Positions 25,481 through 34,108 of a stretch of DNA of 64,000 nt are shown piece after piece. The notes below the pieces were generated by a model, which worked only from the letters and a program-made list of their open reading frames with translations, ran no database searches and was not told where the DNA came from. The translations under genes and the position numbers were made by a program. The first letter of the stretch is position 1. Each line of letters opens with the position of its first letter. Source of the DNA: Gammaproteobacteria bacterium (GTDB lineage: Bacteria; Pseudomonadota; Gammaproteobacteria; Pseudomonadales; Azotimanducaceae); assembly GCA_026707905.1 (NCBI GenBank), contig JAPOVY010000046.1, positions 1 to 64,000 on the forward strand, read 5' to 3'.

Positions 25481-26547
25481 CCTTCTCGTGAGCCCCTGTT
25501 AGAGGATGAAGGAACAAGGGTAGCTAGCACGGAGACGATTTCTTTGAACGTCTTGAAGTCTTGGCGAATTTGATTTTCACTATATCCTGAAATACGGGGC
25601 ACGTGAACGTGTCCCATAGGGACACGTGTTCCTAATTTGGACTGGAGGTTAAGCGCACGATAGCTGATCTCGTTGGATAGGAAATTACCACCAGAACCCG
25701 AAAGAGCATCTTTACCTTCGAGCACATCCAAAGAAGTCGCTTCAATTGCGCCATCTTCGACGGTCGAAACGTGACGGTTGTCTGATATACGGGATCGAGA
25801 TTCAGAACTCATCTTTGACAACATTGCTTCGATCGGTAGCGAAAACTCCCAAAACGATGGTCCGTCTAATGGCGGATCGAACGGATCAGACGATTGAGTT
25901 ATTGCGACATCTTGATTATCAGGTCGTTTTGCACCTCGGCATTTTGCGGGGAATCGTTCAAGGTCAAACCCCTCCCGTCCCATACTGACCGTCAGTACCA
26001 AAGCAGTCACTTCGGACTGAAGAACTATTTTTAACGCCTTTTCAATGCAAAAATCGTCAAAATCAGCGTATCTGACTGGAAAAATCATCGATTTGATCCG
26101 CAAATTACCTATTTTTTGGCTATTTAAGGCGAGAACGAAGGCGCCAGATGGATTGCATTGCTGAAGGTTAGTGTCTAAACCAAACGGATCAAACCCAGTG
26201 ATGATGGCTTGCGGCTGATTGCTTGTTCGATGAGGGTTCAAATTCCTGCTCAACCGTTCGATAGTTGGGACGAATTCACCGATCCGGAGATCAGCCAACG
26301 TCTCGTGGAGTAGGAGTCGACCCCAATACAGCGATCGATCATCGAACGTTCTCAATCGAACATCGGTGCAAGCCTCTTCCCACAGTAAAGCGGCGGCTTT
26401 GACAACTGTTTGGTGAGGATTAGCTGATTGATCGAGATCGTGTCTTAGACGGTTCGAGATATCTGTGTATCGATCAACGACACTAGGCATGTCCTCACGA
26501 GCCAATGGCAGACGCGATAGTTCGACGCTTAGATCTCGTTCAACCAA
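25477..26547 (-). CDS. Pyroglutamyl-peptidase-like (C15 fold) protein with Cys-to-Ser at the nucleophile position
   Basis: A 356-residue protein whose central part matches pyrrolidone-carboxylate peptidase: ITGFDPFGLDTN, NPSGAFVLAL, the Glu-bearing VSMGREGFDLERF and the His-bearing VHVP (H315). The nucleophile segment, normally like GxxLCNxxxYR, reads GGNFLSNEISYRAL, placing Ser291 where Cys is expected. It therefore may be a serine-type variant or a non-catalytic relative. It is longer than the usual ~215 residues, with about 110 extra N-terminal residues of unknown type. The TTG start at 26547 is the furthest upstream; a Met at residue 20 is an alternative. It is followed upstream by the Ldh-family gene on the same strand, 37 bases away. 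Confidence 0.75.
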   Translation of the reverse strand: MVERDLSVELSRLPLAREDMPSVVDRYTDISNRLRHDLDQSANPHQTVVKAAALLWEEACTDVRLRTFDDRSLYWGRLLLHETLADLRIGEFVPTIERLSRNLNPHRTSNQPQAIITGFDPFGLDTNLQQCNPSGAFVLALNSQKIGNLRIKSMIFPVRYADFDDFCIEKALKIVLQSEVTALVLTVSMGREGFDLERFPAKCRGAKRPDNQDVAITQSSDPFDPPLDGPSFWEFSLPIEAMLSKMSSESRSRISDNRHVSTVEDGAIEATSLDVLEGKDALSGSGGNFLSNEISYRALNLQSKLGTRVPMGHVHVPRISGYSENQIRQDFKTFKEIVSVLATLVPSSSNRGSREG

Positions 26548-26584
26548 TGGACTTTAGCTGCTACGATGTGAGTAAACCGATGAA

Positions 26585-27673
26585 CTATGTCCACTTTATC
26601 CCAAGATTGTGCTCGTCGCTTGTACGGTTAAACCAGTCAACGACTTCGTTGTGATAAGGGATGCCATTGGCGCGTCGTTCAAGGGTTTCCTCGTGTTCGA
26701 TGAGTCCAGCATAGTAGACTCGATCATGACCAGGTGCGGGGTTCATCTCGACGAGATGCTTCAGGATCTTATCCATATCTTGCTTAAAACTCTCGAGCTC
26801 GAGAAATGCGTCGATTTTGAACGCCATCACGAACTGAGACGTAGCGACGCCGCCCGTGAATACACCGGGACCATTGCCGGAAAGAATCCCGGACATGATC
26901 TCAGCGATCATGGCGAAGCCATAGCCCTTATGGCTACCGTTCTCTCGCGTGCCACCGAACGGCAGCATATGGAAATTACCGTATTCGGGCGTCTCCACCG
27001 CATCCATGATCGGACTGCCGTCGAGATTACAAATCCACCCGGGTTCAAGTTTTGAACCGATGCGACGCGTAAGACCAAGTTTGTTGGCGGCGACTTGCGT
27101 GGTGGCAACATCGAATACGAAAGGCGGCATCTCATCGGCAGGCGCTGCCCATGCAATTGGATGTGTGCCGAATGCAGGTTCAGAACCATAGGTCGGAACC
27201 ATGATGCCACCGCCGGCAGACACCATGCAGACCCCAATCATGTCGTGCTCAATCGCTTGCATGGGATAGTAAGCGAGCATACCGACGTGGCCACATCGTT
27301 GCACGCCAACAGCGCCCATGCCGTAGCGTTCAGCCTTCTCGATCGCCATATCCATAGCCTTCGGCCCAACGTGAAGACCAATCCCCAGATCAGCATCTAA
27401 GGTCGCGCTTACGGGAGATTCGCGTACGACTTGGACGTTGGGGGTTGGATTTAGTCGACCGTCCGCGTACATTTCGACGTAGCGACGTACCATGTTCGAA
27501 ACGCCATGGCTCTCACATCCTCGCAGGTCGGCAACGATTAAGACGTCAGCCGCCAGTTCCGCATCGCTGGATGACACGCCCATCGCCTTAAACAACGCGA
27601 CCATTCCCGCTCTTGCGGAGGATTCTGAAACGAGGACTTGCTCATCTTCAGGAACTAGGAAATGTTTCAGCAA
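26585..27673 (-). CDS. Ldh-family (malate/L-lactate/ureidoglycolate-type) NAD(P)-dependent dehydrogenase
   Basis: A 362-residue protein of the type-2 malate/lactate dehydrogenase family, which oxidises 2-hydroxyacids with NAD(P). Family marks: DLRGCESHGVSNMVRRYVE near residue 50, the active-site His in QRCGHVGMLAYYP, and the nucleotide-binding PFGGTRENGSHKGYGFAMIAE split over residues about 245-265. No signal peptide. The TTG at 27673 has AAGGA upstream. The substrate cannot be told from sequence. It sits upstream of the peptidase-like gene in the same direction and could share its transcript. A 7-bp inverted repeat lies in its promoter region. Confidence 0.85.
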   Translation of the reverse strand: MLKHFLVPEDEQVLVSESSARAGMVALFKAMGVSSSDAELAADVLIVADLRGCESHGVSNMVRRYVEMYADGRLNPTPNVQVVRESPVSATLDADLGIGLHVGPKAMDMAIEKAERYGMGAVGVQRCGHVGMLAYYPMQAIEHDMIGVCMVSAGGGIMVPTYGSEPAFGTHPIAWAAPADEMPPFVFDVATTQVAANKLGLTRRIGSKLEPGWICNLDGSPIMDAVETPEYGNFHMLPFGGTRENGSHKGYGFAMIAEIMSGILSGNGPGVFTGGVATSQFVMAFKIDAFLELESFKQDMDKILKHLVEMNPAPGHDRVYYAGLIEHEETLERRANGIPYHNEVVDWFNRTSDEHNLGIKWT

Positions 27674-27739
27674 AGGTCTTCCTTAATCGACAAACGAGTG
27701 TAACTTGCATCCGTAACCAAGCCCTTTAAATTGGCGAAA

Positions 27740-27761
27740 ACAATATATCGGTGGATATTGT
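27740..27761. promoter_or_regulatory. Inverted repeat upstream of the Ldh-family gene
   Basis: ACAATAT (27740-27746) and ATATTGT (27755-27761) form perfect 7-base arms around an 8-base spacer, 67 bases before the dehydrogenase start. Size and symmetry suit a dimeric repressor such as a GntR-type protein; no regulator gene is adjacent. Confidence 0.35.
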
Positions 27762-27832
27762 CAGCATCAAACCAACATCGTTTCAGTCAAGTTCGGGGTA
27801 TTGTGTTGAGATGCTAATCGAGTGATCGACCG

Positions 27833-28807
27833 CTACGCGTCGTGCTCGATCCGCTTGAATTTCTGGAGGGAATGGCAGTTAAGAGGAACGAGTCCACGAT
27901 TGGCGCCGCCGCTGTATACAACTTCTGCGACATAGAGATCGCCTTTCGAGTCTGCCCATATTCCGTGTGGCGCAAAGAAATTGCCGGGTTGCACTGGGTC
28001 GCTTTCGCCGAATCGATGGATTACGGTACCGTCGAGTTCCATGATGCACACACTTGCGTGCGGCGTGTGCGGCAGAATCTCTGTATTCGGTGGTTTACCT
28101 GCGATTTCACCAAGTTCGGCAACATGAAGGATTCCACTCTTGTCGATAAACAGATCGTCGGGTCGTGTCACGTGATCCCACGTATCTAGATGTCCACCGT
28201 GGTTGTCGAAGACTTGAATGCGAGAGTTTTCACGGTCCGCGACGTAGATTTGGTTGTCGGCGTCGATGGCGATAGCGTGAGGTAGATTGAACTCGCCGGG
28301 ACCAGTACCTGGTTCGCCCCAGGAAAACAAGTACTCACCAGAATTGGAGAATTTGTGAACGCGTGCATTGCCGTACCCATCTGCGACAAACAAGTCTCCC
28401 ATCCTGTCCAAAGCGACGTTAGTCACACGATTGAAAGGACCGCCGCCGTACTGAACAGGCGATTTGCCTGGAATAAATCCAGTGTCACTTGCCTTGTTCT
28501 TCTCGCCTAACGTTTGCTTCAATTGACCGTCAGTATCGAAGATGCGTACGGTGTGGTCAAAGTTGTCAGCCGCGAAAACCGTGTCGTCTGGACCGATATA
28601 CAAGCCGTGAGGATTGGTGAACACACCTTCACCCCACGCAGAAAGGAAGTTCCCGTCCGAATCAAAGACGATCATCGGGTGTTCGCCGCGATTGAACGCG
28701 TAGACGCGATCTCTTGAATCGGTTGCTACGCCTGCGACTTCTATGAAGCTCCAGCCTTCTGGTAGTTTCTCCCAGTTACGAATAACTTCGAATTCGATTC
28801 GTGCCAT
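27833..28807 (-). CDS. NHL-repeat beta-propeller protein (peptidyl-hydroxyglycine lyase-like)
   Basis: A 324-residue beta-propeller with NHL repeats, seen as recurring GEFNLPHAIAIDADNQIYVA and FTNPHGLYIGPDDTVFAAD type blades. Proteins of this sort are often named peptidyl-alpha-hydroxyglycine alpha-amidating lyase-like, but many are not enzymes of that type, so function is open. No signal peptide or membrane segment is seen, suggesting cytosolic location. The ATG at 28807 is chosen because a GAGGAGG-like site stands 8 bases before it; a TTG one codon earlier is less likely. The broken arsC lies 33 bases upstream on the same strand. Confidence 0.82.
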   Translation of the reverse strand: MARIEFEVIRNWEKLPEGWSFIEVAGVATDSRDRVYAFNRGEHPMIVFDSDGNFLSAWGEGVFTNPHGLYIGPDDTVFAADNFDHTVRIFDTDGQLKQTLGEKNKASDTGFIPGKSPVQYGGGPFNRVTNVALDRMGDLFVADGYGNARVHKFSNSGEYLFSWGEPGTGPGEFNLPHAIAIDADNQIYVADRENSRIQVFDNHGGHLDTWDHVTRPDDLFIDKSGILHVAELGEIAGKPPNTEILPHTPHASVCIMELDGTVIHRFGESDPVQPGNFFAPHGIWADSKGDLYVAEVVYSGGANRGLVPLNCHSLQKFKRIEHDA

Positions 28808-28840
28808 CAAGAGCCTCCTCTAACCACACCGGTCGTTGTT

Positions 28841-29185
28841 TTAACCTGCGAGTTCGTCAACTTTCTCACGTGTCCGCGCGATACTCGCGTTACCGTCATT
28901 TACGACGATTGGACGTTGCATACGTTTTGGGTGCTCTTGAAGCGACTCGATGACTGCTTCTTTCGTGACGTAGTCGTTCGAGATTAAGCCTAGCTCACGA
29001 AAGTTCTGGTCTTTGCGTACTGTGTCTTTCGAAGGGTCTTCAAGCATGTCGATGATGGCACTCAGTTATGAAGTTGATAAGTCTGATTCGAGATAGCGGA
29101 CCAGCTCGTAGTTTCTCCTTTTCTCAACAAGTTGTGATACGGTGTTTCTGCACTTGGAGCAGGATGGGTTGAAGCAGATCTTCAT
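28841..29185 (-). pseudogene. arsC: ArsC-family arsenate reductase-like gene interrupted by in-frame TAA
   Basis: Read through, the frame is 114 codons plus stop, the normal size of glutaredoxin-type ArsC. The first part (39 codons) has the active-site MKICFNPSCSKCRNTVSQL; then TAA at 29066-29068; then, in the same frame, LSAIIDMLEDP and the family's C-terminal QRPIVVNDGNASIART. Relatives usually have Glu or similar at the stop, so GAA to TAA is a likely single change. The catalytic Cys (C9) is separated from the C-terminal half, so the product should be inactive unless the stop is suppressed. It precedes the NHL gene on the same strand. Confidence 0.8.
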
Positions 29186-29380
29186 TAGTGTTTAGCCTCG
29201 ATATAAGTATGCGGTATTAGACGATCGTCTCCATATGGTAACGACAGCTGCCGAGTCGAGTCAGCGAAGTTTCGTTTCGGCTAGCCGTTCTCTAAGTTCC
29301 AGACGATAAAGCGATATAGACATCGTTGTCAGCGTCTAGCGGCGATAGGGTTTTTGAGTGAGAGAGAACGCATTTGAACC

Positions 29381-31372
29381 TCAATGCGTACCCTCTAGAG
29401 ACAATCGGTAAGCGACCACATAATCACCTCGACCTTCGCCTTCAGTTAGGCTACCTCCCGCGGTCACCACAACGTAGTCGGCGCCTTCATATCGATAGCC
29501 CATCGGCGTGGCATGTGCGCCGGCGGGAAGTAGGCTAGACCAAATCTCCGCTCCATTCTTACCATCAAATGCATAGAGCTTGTTATCGTTTGGAGTGGCG
29601 AAAAACACCACTCCGCCTTGCGTGACCATTGGACCTCCGAACGTGTAGTAACCCCATTGAGCGCCTTCTTCGGCGACATCGCGCCAGGTGATCGAACCGA
29701 TAGTACTCTCCCACTTCACTTCCCCTTCGTCAAGGTCTACAGCGACGAGCGTCGACCAGGGACCTTTAAGGCAAGGGAGATCGTCATAAAAAAGATCAAA
29801 TCGCGCCATTCCGTAAGGTGTACCGTGTTGCTCCGTGTGTTGTGCACGCGCACCATTCAAAGTTCCGATACGATCGGCTTGACGAAATTCTTCACGAGGG
29901 ATCAACTTCACTACTGTCGGCAAGCGATTGACGATCAGGTATCCAATACGCTCGTCTTCGTCATATGCCATGGACCCCCAATTCGTGCCGCCTGGGTTGC
30001 CTGGATAAAGAAGTGTGCCCTCAAGACTAGGCGGCGTAAAGATCCCATCATAACGAAGACCTTCCAGCAAGCTCTCGCAGCCTTTGCGGTGCTCGGGGGT
30101 ACGTTCCCAAATTGATAACGGCTGCGCGTCCGTCGTGTGGAGTCGCAACTTCGGGAAAGGTTGAGTTTTTGAGGTCTGCTCGCCAGGAACATCGCTTTGT
30201 GGAACGATGCGCTCTTTCACGGCGTGTAGCGGTTCTCCGGTCTCGCGGTCGAGTACGAAAACAAAACCTGTTTTTGAAGCTTGTGCGACTGCGGGACGTT
30301 TCGTTCCGGTTGATGAAACGTAATCAAACAAGAGCGGTTGGGACGCGAGATCGTAGTCCCACAAGTCATGATGGATCGTTTGGTAGCCCCAGACGAACTT
30401 ACCCGTAGATGCTCGTAAGGCGACAACAGAATTTGCGAAGGCGTTGTTTCCTAAGCGATTCCCACCATAGAAATCCGGTGAAGGCGACGTTGTAGGAAGA
30501 AAAACCAAGTCGCGTTCGGAATCGGCGGACATCACACTCCACACGTTTGCGCCGCCTGTGCGATTTTGATGAACATTGACCCAACTAGCGCTGCCAGGAT
30601 GATTGTCTGAACGAGGAATGGGATCCCATAGCCACGCAAGCGATCCGTTGCGAACGTTGAATGCGCGAATCAGTCCAGGTTCGAGATGCGCAGCTCCGTT
30701 ATCGCCAATCGCCGAACCAACAATGACGAGATCACCAACGACAGTGGGAGGAGACGTGAGAGAATAGTCCCATTGCCTGTACCGCCGTATTCCTGCGGAA
30801 AGGTCGATTTGTCCAGCTTTACCAAAGTCAGGACAGAGTTCTCCTGTGTCGGCGTTGATCGCAATTAGTCGAGCATCAAGGGTTCCTGCAAACACGCGAA
30901 CACGGCATTGATTCGTACTCTCTTTCGTGTCAACCCAAACGGCGACACCCCGGGACGTAAACATCTCACTATAGGATTTAGAGAAATCTACACTCGTATC
31001 AAATACCCAGAGTTCCGTTCCTGTAGCAGGATCTAACGCAATAACCCGATTGAAGCCAGTCGAAAAAATCAGTTTGTTCTGGACTTGTACTGGAGTCGCC
31101 TTGAAGTTTGAAGGGTCGCCGTCAAATTCAGAACCATCAGTAGCGTCACCGGTTCTGTAGGTCCAAGCTTCGGAGAGCTGCATAACTTTCTCTGGCGTTA
31201 TCGACGAAGTCGCGACATAACGGTCGCCCTTTAAAGAACCTCCGTAATGCAACCAGTCTTCTGCTCCCTCTACGGCAAAAATAGACACGAGCGCTAGGCA
31301 GATAGAAAGTGCTGAATTGCGAGGGTTAATTGAGGGCGTATATGGTTTGGGTAATTTAATTGGAAATCTCAA
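29381..31372 (-). CDS. PQQ-dependent dehydrogenase (quinoprotein glucose/alcohol dehydrogenase-like)
   Basis: A 663-residue periplasmic quinoprotein. The N-terminal hydrophobic segment SALSICLALVSIFAVEGAE (residues about 19-37) is a signal peptide. The mature part is an eight-bladed propeller with tryptophan-docking-type repeats: LIFSTGFNRVIALDPATGTELWVFD, TPPTVVGDLVIVGS-like blades and GVVFFATPNDNKLYAFD, plus the Asp/Arg-rich active-site region. PQQ dehydrogenases oxidise alcohols or sugars and pass electrons to the respiratory chain. It lacks the N-terminal membrane domain of Gcd and has no fused cytochrome c. PQQ synthesis genes are not in the window. The substrate is not predictable. Confidence 0.88.
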   Translation of the reverse strand: MRFPIKLPKPYTPSINPRNSALSICLALVSIFAVEGAEDWLHYGGSLKGDRYVATSSITPEKVMQLSEAWTYRTGDATDGSEFDGDPSNFKATPVQVQNKLIFSTGFNRVIALDPATGTELWVFDTSVDFSKSYSEMFTSRGVAVWVDTKESTNQCRVRVFAGTLDARLIAINADTGELCPDFGKAGQIDLSAGIRRYRQWDYSLTSPPTVVGDLVIVGSAIGDNGAAHLEPGLIRAFNVRNGSLAWLWDPIPRSDNHPGSASWVNVHQNRTGGANVWSVMSADSERDLVFLPTTSPSPDFYGGNRLGNNAFANSVVALRASTGKFVWGYQTIHHDLWDYDLASQPLLFDYVSSTGTKRPAVAQASKTGFVFVLDRETGEPLHAVKERIVPQSDVPGEQTSKTQPFPKLRLHTTDAQPLSIWERTPEHRKGCESLLEGLRYDGIFTPPSLEGTLLYPGNPGGTNWGSMAYDEDERIGYLIVNRLPTVVKLIPREEFRQADRIGTLNGARAQHTEQHGTPYGMARFDLFYDDLPCLKGPWSTLVAVDLDEGEVKWESTIGSITWRDVAEEGAQWGYYTFGGPMVTQGGVVFFATPNDNKLYAFDGKNGAEIWSSLLPAGAHATPMGYRYEGADYVVVTAGGSLTEGEGRGDYVVAYRLSLEGTH

Positions 31373-31821
31373 AAGAAAAGCGAGGTGTTGCCTCTAAAAG
31401 CACAAACTATGCCAAATGGTAGACGATCCTCTAATTCATTGATTTATGACGACTATTTTGGACCACTCATGATTTCGAGTACCTTTCAAGTGGTTAGAAT
31501 CGCTACTTTCTTGAAAATCTCGCACATAGCTTCCGTTGACAGCACGTAGTTCCGTCGTGGTTTCGCACGTCATATGGCATCGCTCGGGATGAGTCTCTCC
31601 ATCTTGGTCGCCGACACGCTGTGTCAAGGACAAGATTTTCGACCTGCTAAGTGAGGTCAGATGGGTTGCGACTGCTGTTCTGCAACGACGTGAGTGCGAC
31701 GTTACGCGACCGCTAGCAAAAAACAACGAACTACACAAAGGCCTAGTTTAATCTGGGAGGATATTCTTAAAAATCTAAAATGGAATACATACAGTTATGT
31801 ATCTAGATCCCAGTCGACATA
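31373..31821. other. Intergenic region, no convincing gene
   Basis: About 450 bases between the divergent PQQ dehydrogenase and thioredoxin-like genes. A 100-codon minus-strand frame (31436-31738) has Ser/Arg/Thr-rich composition typical of chance frames and no ribosome site. The region is AT-rich toward 31780 and presumably holds both promoters. Confidence 0.5.
31785..31802. promoter_or_regulatory. Inverted repeat just upstream of the TlpA-like gene
   Basis: ATACATA (31785-31791) and TATGTAT (31796-31802) are perfect arms separated by CAGT, ending 19 bases before the proposed GTG start. It could be an operator or an mRNA hairpin near the ribosome site. Confidence 0.3.
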
Positions 31822-33054
31822 GTGCATTCTAAAAATCCACCCGGCGTACCTTCAGCAGACGAATTGCTCAAAGAAGTCGGCCGATTCAAGACTACGATTC
31901 CCCTGGATCCATTACCCCCGTACGATGATCCTGATGAAAACGAACTTTGGATTCGGCGCCGCGCGGTATTGACTAGAACTTTATACGAGAAATATCCTGA
32001 GCACGAAGCGGCACTAGCTTGTATTCACGAATATTGGATGTTGATGAATTTACAGCCGCACTTGTTTCTCTCTGTCAAAGACAGATTACATGGCAGCACC
32101 ATCGAGGTGATAGGCCAATATCGAAATTACAACTTGAGGGATCCAAGCGACAGAAAAAGCTGGATAGAAGCTAACGCGTTGATCTCAAGTAGGAAGAGAT
32201 TGACGATCGAAAAGGTTCTGGCAGAGCATCCCCGTCTATCGGTAGCGGCTTGGGCACATGACTCGATAATCGAAGAATTGAGAGCGCAAGTCTTGGATTT
32301 TGACCCGACTGAGCGCTCCCCTAGTCGACTCTTGAGCATAGTAAATCGATTGTTTTCTTCCGTTATTCGCTTTCTGGAGTATCGAAAATCCCTAGAAGCA
32401 CCAAGGGAGAACGAGCTATATCCAGATTATTGGAAGATTTCTAAGTATATGGCTGAAGAAGCGCTGCTTGATGCAGTCGATGCGTTGGCGTACGTGGATG
32501 TGAAGGAGCAATTGCGATACCTCACGAAGACGGAAAATATGTTCCCTGAGAATACAAGAGTTCACGAAATAAGACGTAAACTGGAAGCCGTAGAAAAAAC
32601 GTTCAATTTATCGTTCATCGATCTGATTTCTGGGAAGCGAATCGAACTTAGCGACTTTGTAGGCAATGTTGTTTTGATCGATTTTTGGGCAACGTGGTGT
32701 CAACCTTGCTTGAATCAAGTACCTCAACTAAAACGCCTCCTAAGGCGTTACCATGAGAATGGCTTGAGACTATTAGGAATCTCTTGCGATGAACCCGAAG
32801 TGGTCAAACACGGTAAACAGTACGTTCGTGCGAACAACTCTAACACAGACCTCGTAGAACTAGAGACTCACGTTCGCGCGTGCGCAGAGACACATCGTAT
32901 GGAATGGCCTATTTGCGTGAACAAAGACCTAACGGATCAATGGGGTGTGAAGAGTATCCCAACGATTTTCGCTATAGATAGAGATGGAGTCCTACGATCT
33001 ACGAATGTCGCAGGTACACTCAACTCAACGGTTGAAGAACTGCTAAAAGAATAA
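31822..33054 (+). CDS. TlpA/ResA-like thioredoxin-fold protein with long N-terminal domain
   Basis: A 410-residue protein. Residues about 275-410 form a TlpA-like thioredoxin domain: GKRIELSDFVGNVVLIDFWA, the active site WCQPC, the cis-Pro region SIPTIFAIDRDG. The N-terminal ~270 residues are charged, mostly helical in appearance (LRYLTKTENMFPENTRVHEI) and match nothing I know. No signal peptide is visible, although TlpA-type domains normally act in the periplasm; the GTG start at 31822 is the earliest possible since a TAG lies six codons upstream, and no ribosome site is clear. Either the start is unusual or the protein is cytosolic. Likely a disulfide oxidoreductase of unknown partner. Confidence 0.75.
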   Translation: MHSKNPPGVPSADELLKEVGRFKTTIPLDPLPPYDDPDENELWIRRRAVLTRTLYEKYPEHEAALACIHEYWMLMNLQPHLFLSVKDRLHGSTIEVIGQYRNYNLRDPSDRKSWIEANALISSRKRLTIEKVLAEHPRLSVAAWAHDSIIEELRAQVLDFDPTERSPSRLLSIVNRLFSSVIRFLEYRKSLEAPRENELYPDYWKISKYMAEEALLDAVDALAYVDVKEQLRYLTKTENMFPENTRVHEIRRKLEAVEKTFNLSFIDLISGKRIELSDFVGNVVLIDFWATWCQPCLNQVPQLKRLLRRYHENGLRLLGISCDEPEVVKHGKQYVRANNSNTDLVELETHVRACAETHRMEWPICVNKDLTDQWGVKSIPTIFAIDRDGVLRSTNVAGTLNSTVEELLKE

Positions 33055-33415
33055 AACGACACAAAGAAATATGTCCGAATGAACTAAATTCGGCATCGTT
33101 ATTATGTGAATTTGTTAGAGTTAACTAAAGTGCATGCTGAAATTCAATGTATACGAAAAGCTTCGACCGGCTATTCCTAATATGTTAAATTGTGGACTTT
33201 CTCTTCTACTTTGTATCGAACTTCAAGGGTCTCTGGCGTGTTTATAGAATAGGGAATTTATCTATTGAATTTTCGCATAGAAAATACATAAATTCACATT
33301 GTGCCGACTCTCTTTCGAAGCGTATTGTCGTATTGTAAAATTAAAAATAACGTAATGTTGCTTAATAGGATTTACGAATAAAATACACATCTAATACTCG
33401 GACTCGGTGAATGCG
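33055..33415. other. AT-rich intergenic region, no gene seen
   Basis: No open frame of note on either strand. A 6-bp hairpin (CCGAAT at 33075, ATTCGG at 33088) lies shortly after the TlpA-like gene but lacks a T-run, so it is a weak terminator candidate. The last 100 bases are very AT-rich and probably include the promoter of the GST gene. Confidence 0.4.
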
Positions 33416-34039
33416 ATGATAGATTTATATACGTGGGGAACCCCAAATGGTCGCAAAGCATCCATTGCGCTTGAAGAAATGGAATTGGAGTACAACGTAA
33501 TCCCCATAAATATAGGTAAAGATGAGCAGTTTTCCCCTGACTTTCTAGCAATTAGTCCCAATAACAAGATACCTGCGATCGTAGACCATGAAACGGGTCG
33601 CGCGATGATGGAATCAGGCGCGATTTTGTGGTACCTAGCTCACAAGACGGGAAAATTCTTGGGTCAAGATTCTTACGTCACGCTCGAATGGCTCATGCTA
33701 CAAATGGGAGGTGTTGGTCCCATGCTAGGTCAGGTGCATCATTTCTTGCGTTTCAATCAAGGGGTTGCCCCATATGCGGAAGAACGCTATCGAAATGAAG
33801 GTCATCGTTTGTATGGTGTATTGGACAAGCGACTGCAGGATAGTGAATTCCTGGAGGGTGATTACTCGATTGCAGATATGGCAACTTGGCCCTGGATTTC
33901 GCGTTGGGAATGGCATGAAATCTCATGGGAGAACTACCCTTCGCTCAAGCGATGGTATATCAACATCGCATCACGTGCAGGCGTTCAACGTGGATATGAG
34001 GTGCCAGTAGCGACGAGTGGGATACCAATTCCAGATTAG
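33416..34039 (+). CDS. Glutathione S-transferase family protein (YfcG/Nu-class-like)
   Basis: A 207-residue GST. The N-terminal thioredoxin fold (MIDLYTWGTPNGRKASIALEE up to MMESGAILWYLA) includes the TPNGRK signature of the Nu-class disulfide-bond reductases YfcG/YghU, where Thr and Asn contact glutathione, and the conserved Glu-Ser (MESGAIL). The all-alpha C-terminal domain has the DYSIADMATWPWISRWEWH motif. Nu-class members reduce glutathionylated disulfides; conjugating activity is less typical. The ATG at 33416 has GGTGA upstream and fits the family start; a GTG at 33407 would add three residues. No operon partner: glmU begins 69 bases later. Confidence 0.85.
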   Translation: MIDLYTWGTPNGRKASIALEEMELEYNVIPINIGKDEQFSPDFLAISPNNKIPAIVDHETGRAMMESGAILWYLAHKTGKFLGQDSYVTLEWLMLQMGGVGPMLGQVHHFLRFNQGVAPYAEERYRNEGHRLYGVLDKRLQDSEFLEGDYSIADMATWPWISRWEWHEISWENYPSLKRWYINIASRAGVQRGYEVPVATSGIPIPD

Positions 34040-34108
34040 GTGGTCTAAATTCAGTCGATACACGTTGAAACAGTCGATAAAAAGAGGCAAGGCTAAACTA
34101 CCGAACTT

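Noticed and set aside
26215..26260. GGGTTCAAATTCCTG resembling a tRNA T-loop
   Set aside because: It lies within the peptidase-like gene and no matching acceptor or anticodon arms could be found.
5835..29068. Genetic-code change (TAG or TAA read as sense)
   Set aside because: TAG, TAA and TGA all terminate other intact genes in the window (fbiC, acc copies, recG and others), so a global recoding is not supported.
31436..31738. 100-codon minus-strand frame in the gap before the TlpA-like gene
   Set aside because: Composition is chance-like (Ser/Thr/Arg/His-rich), no ribosome site and no family match.
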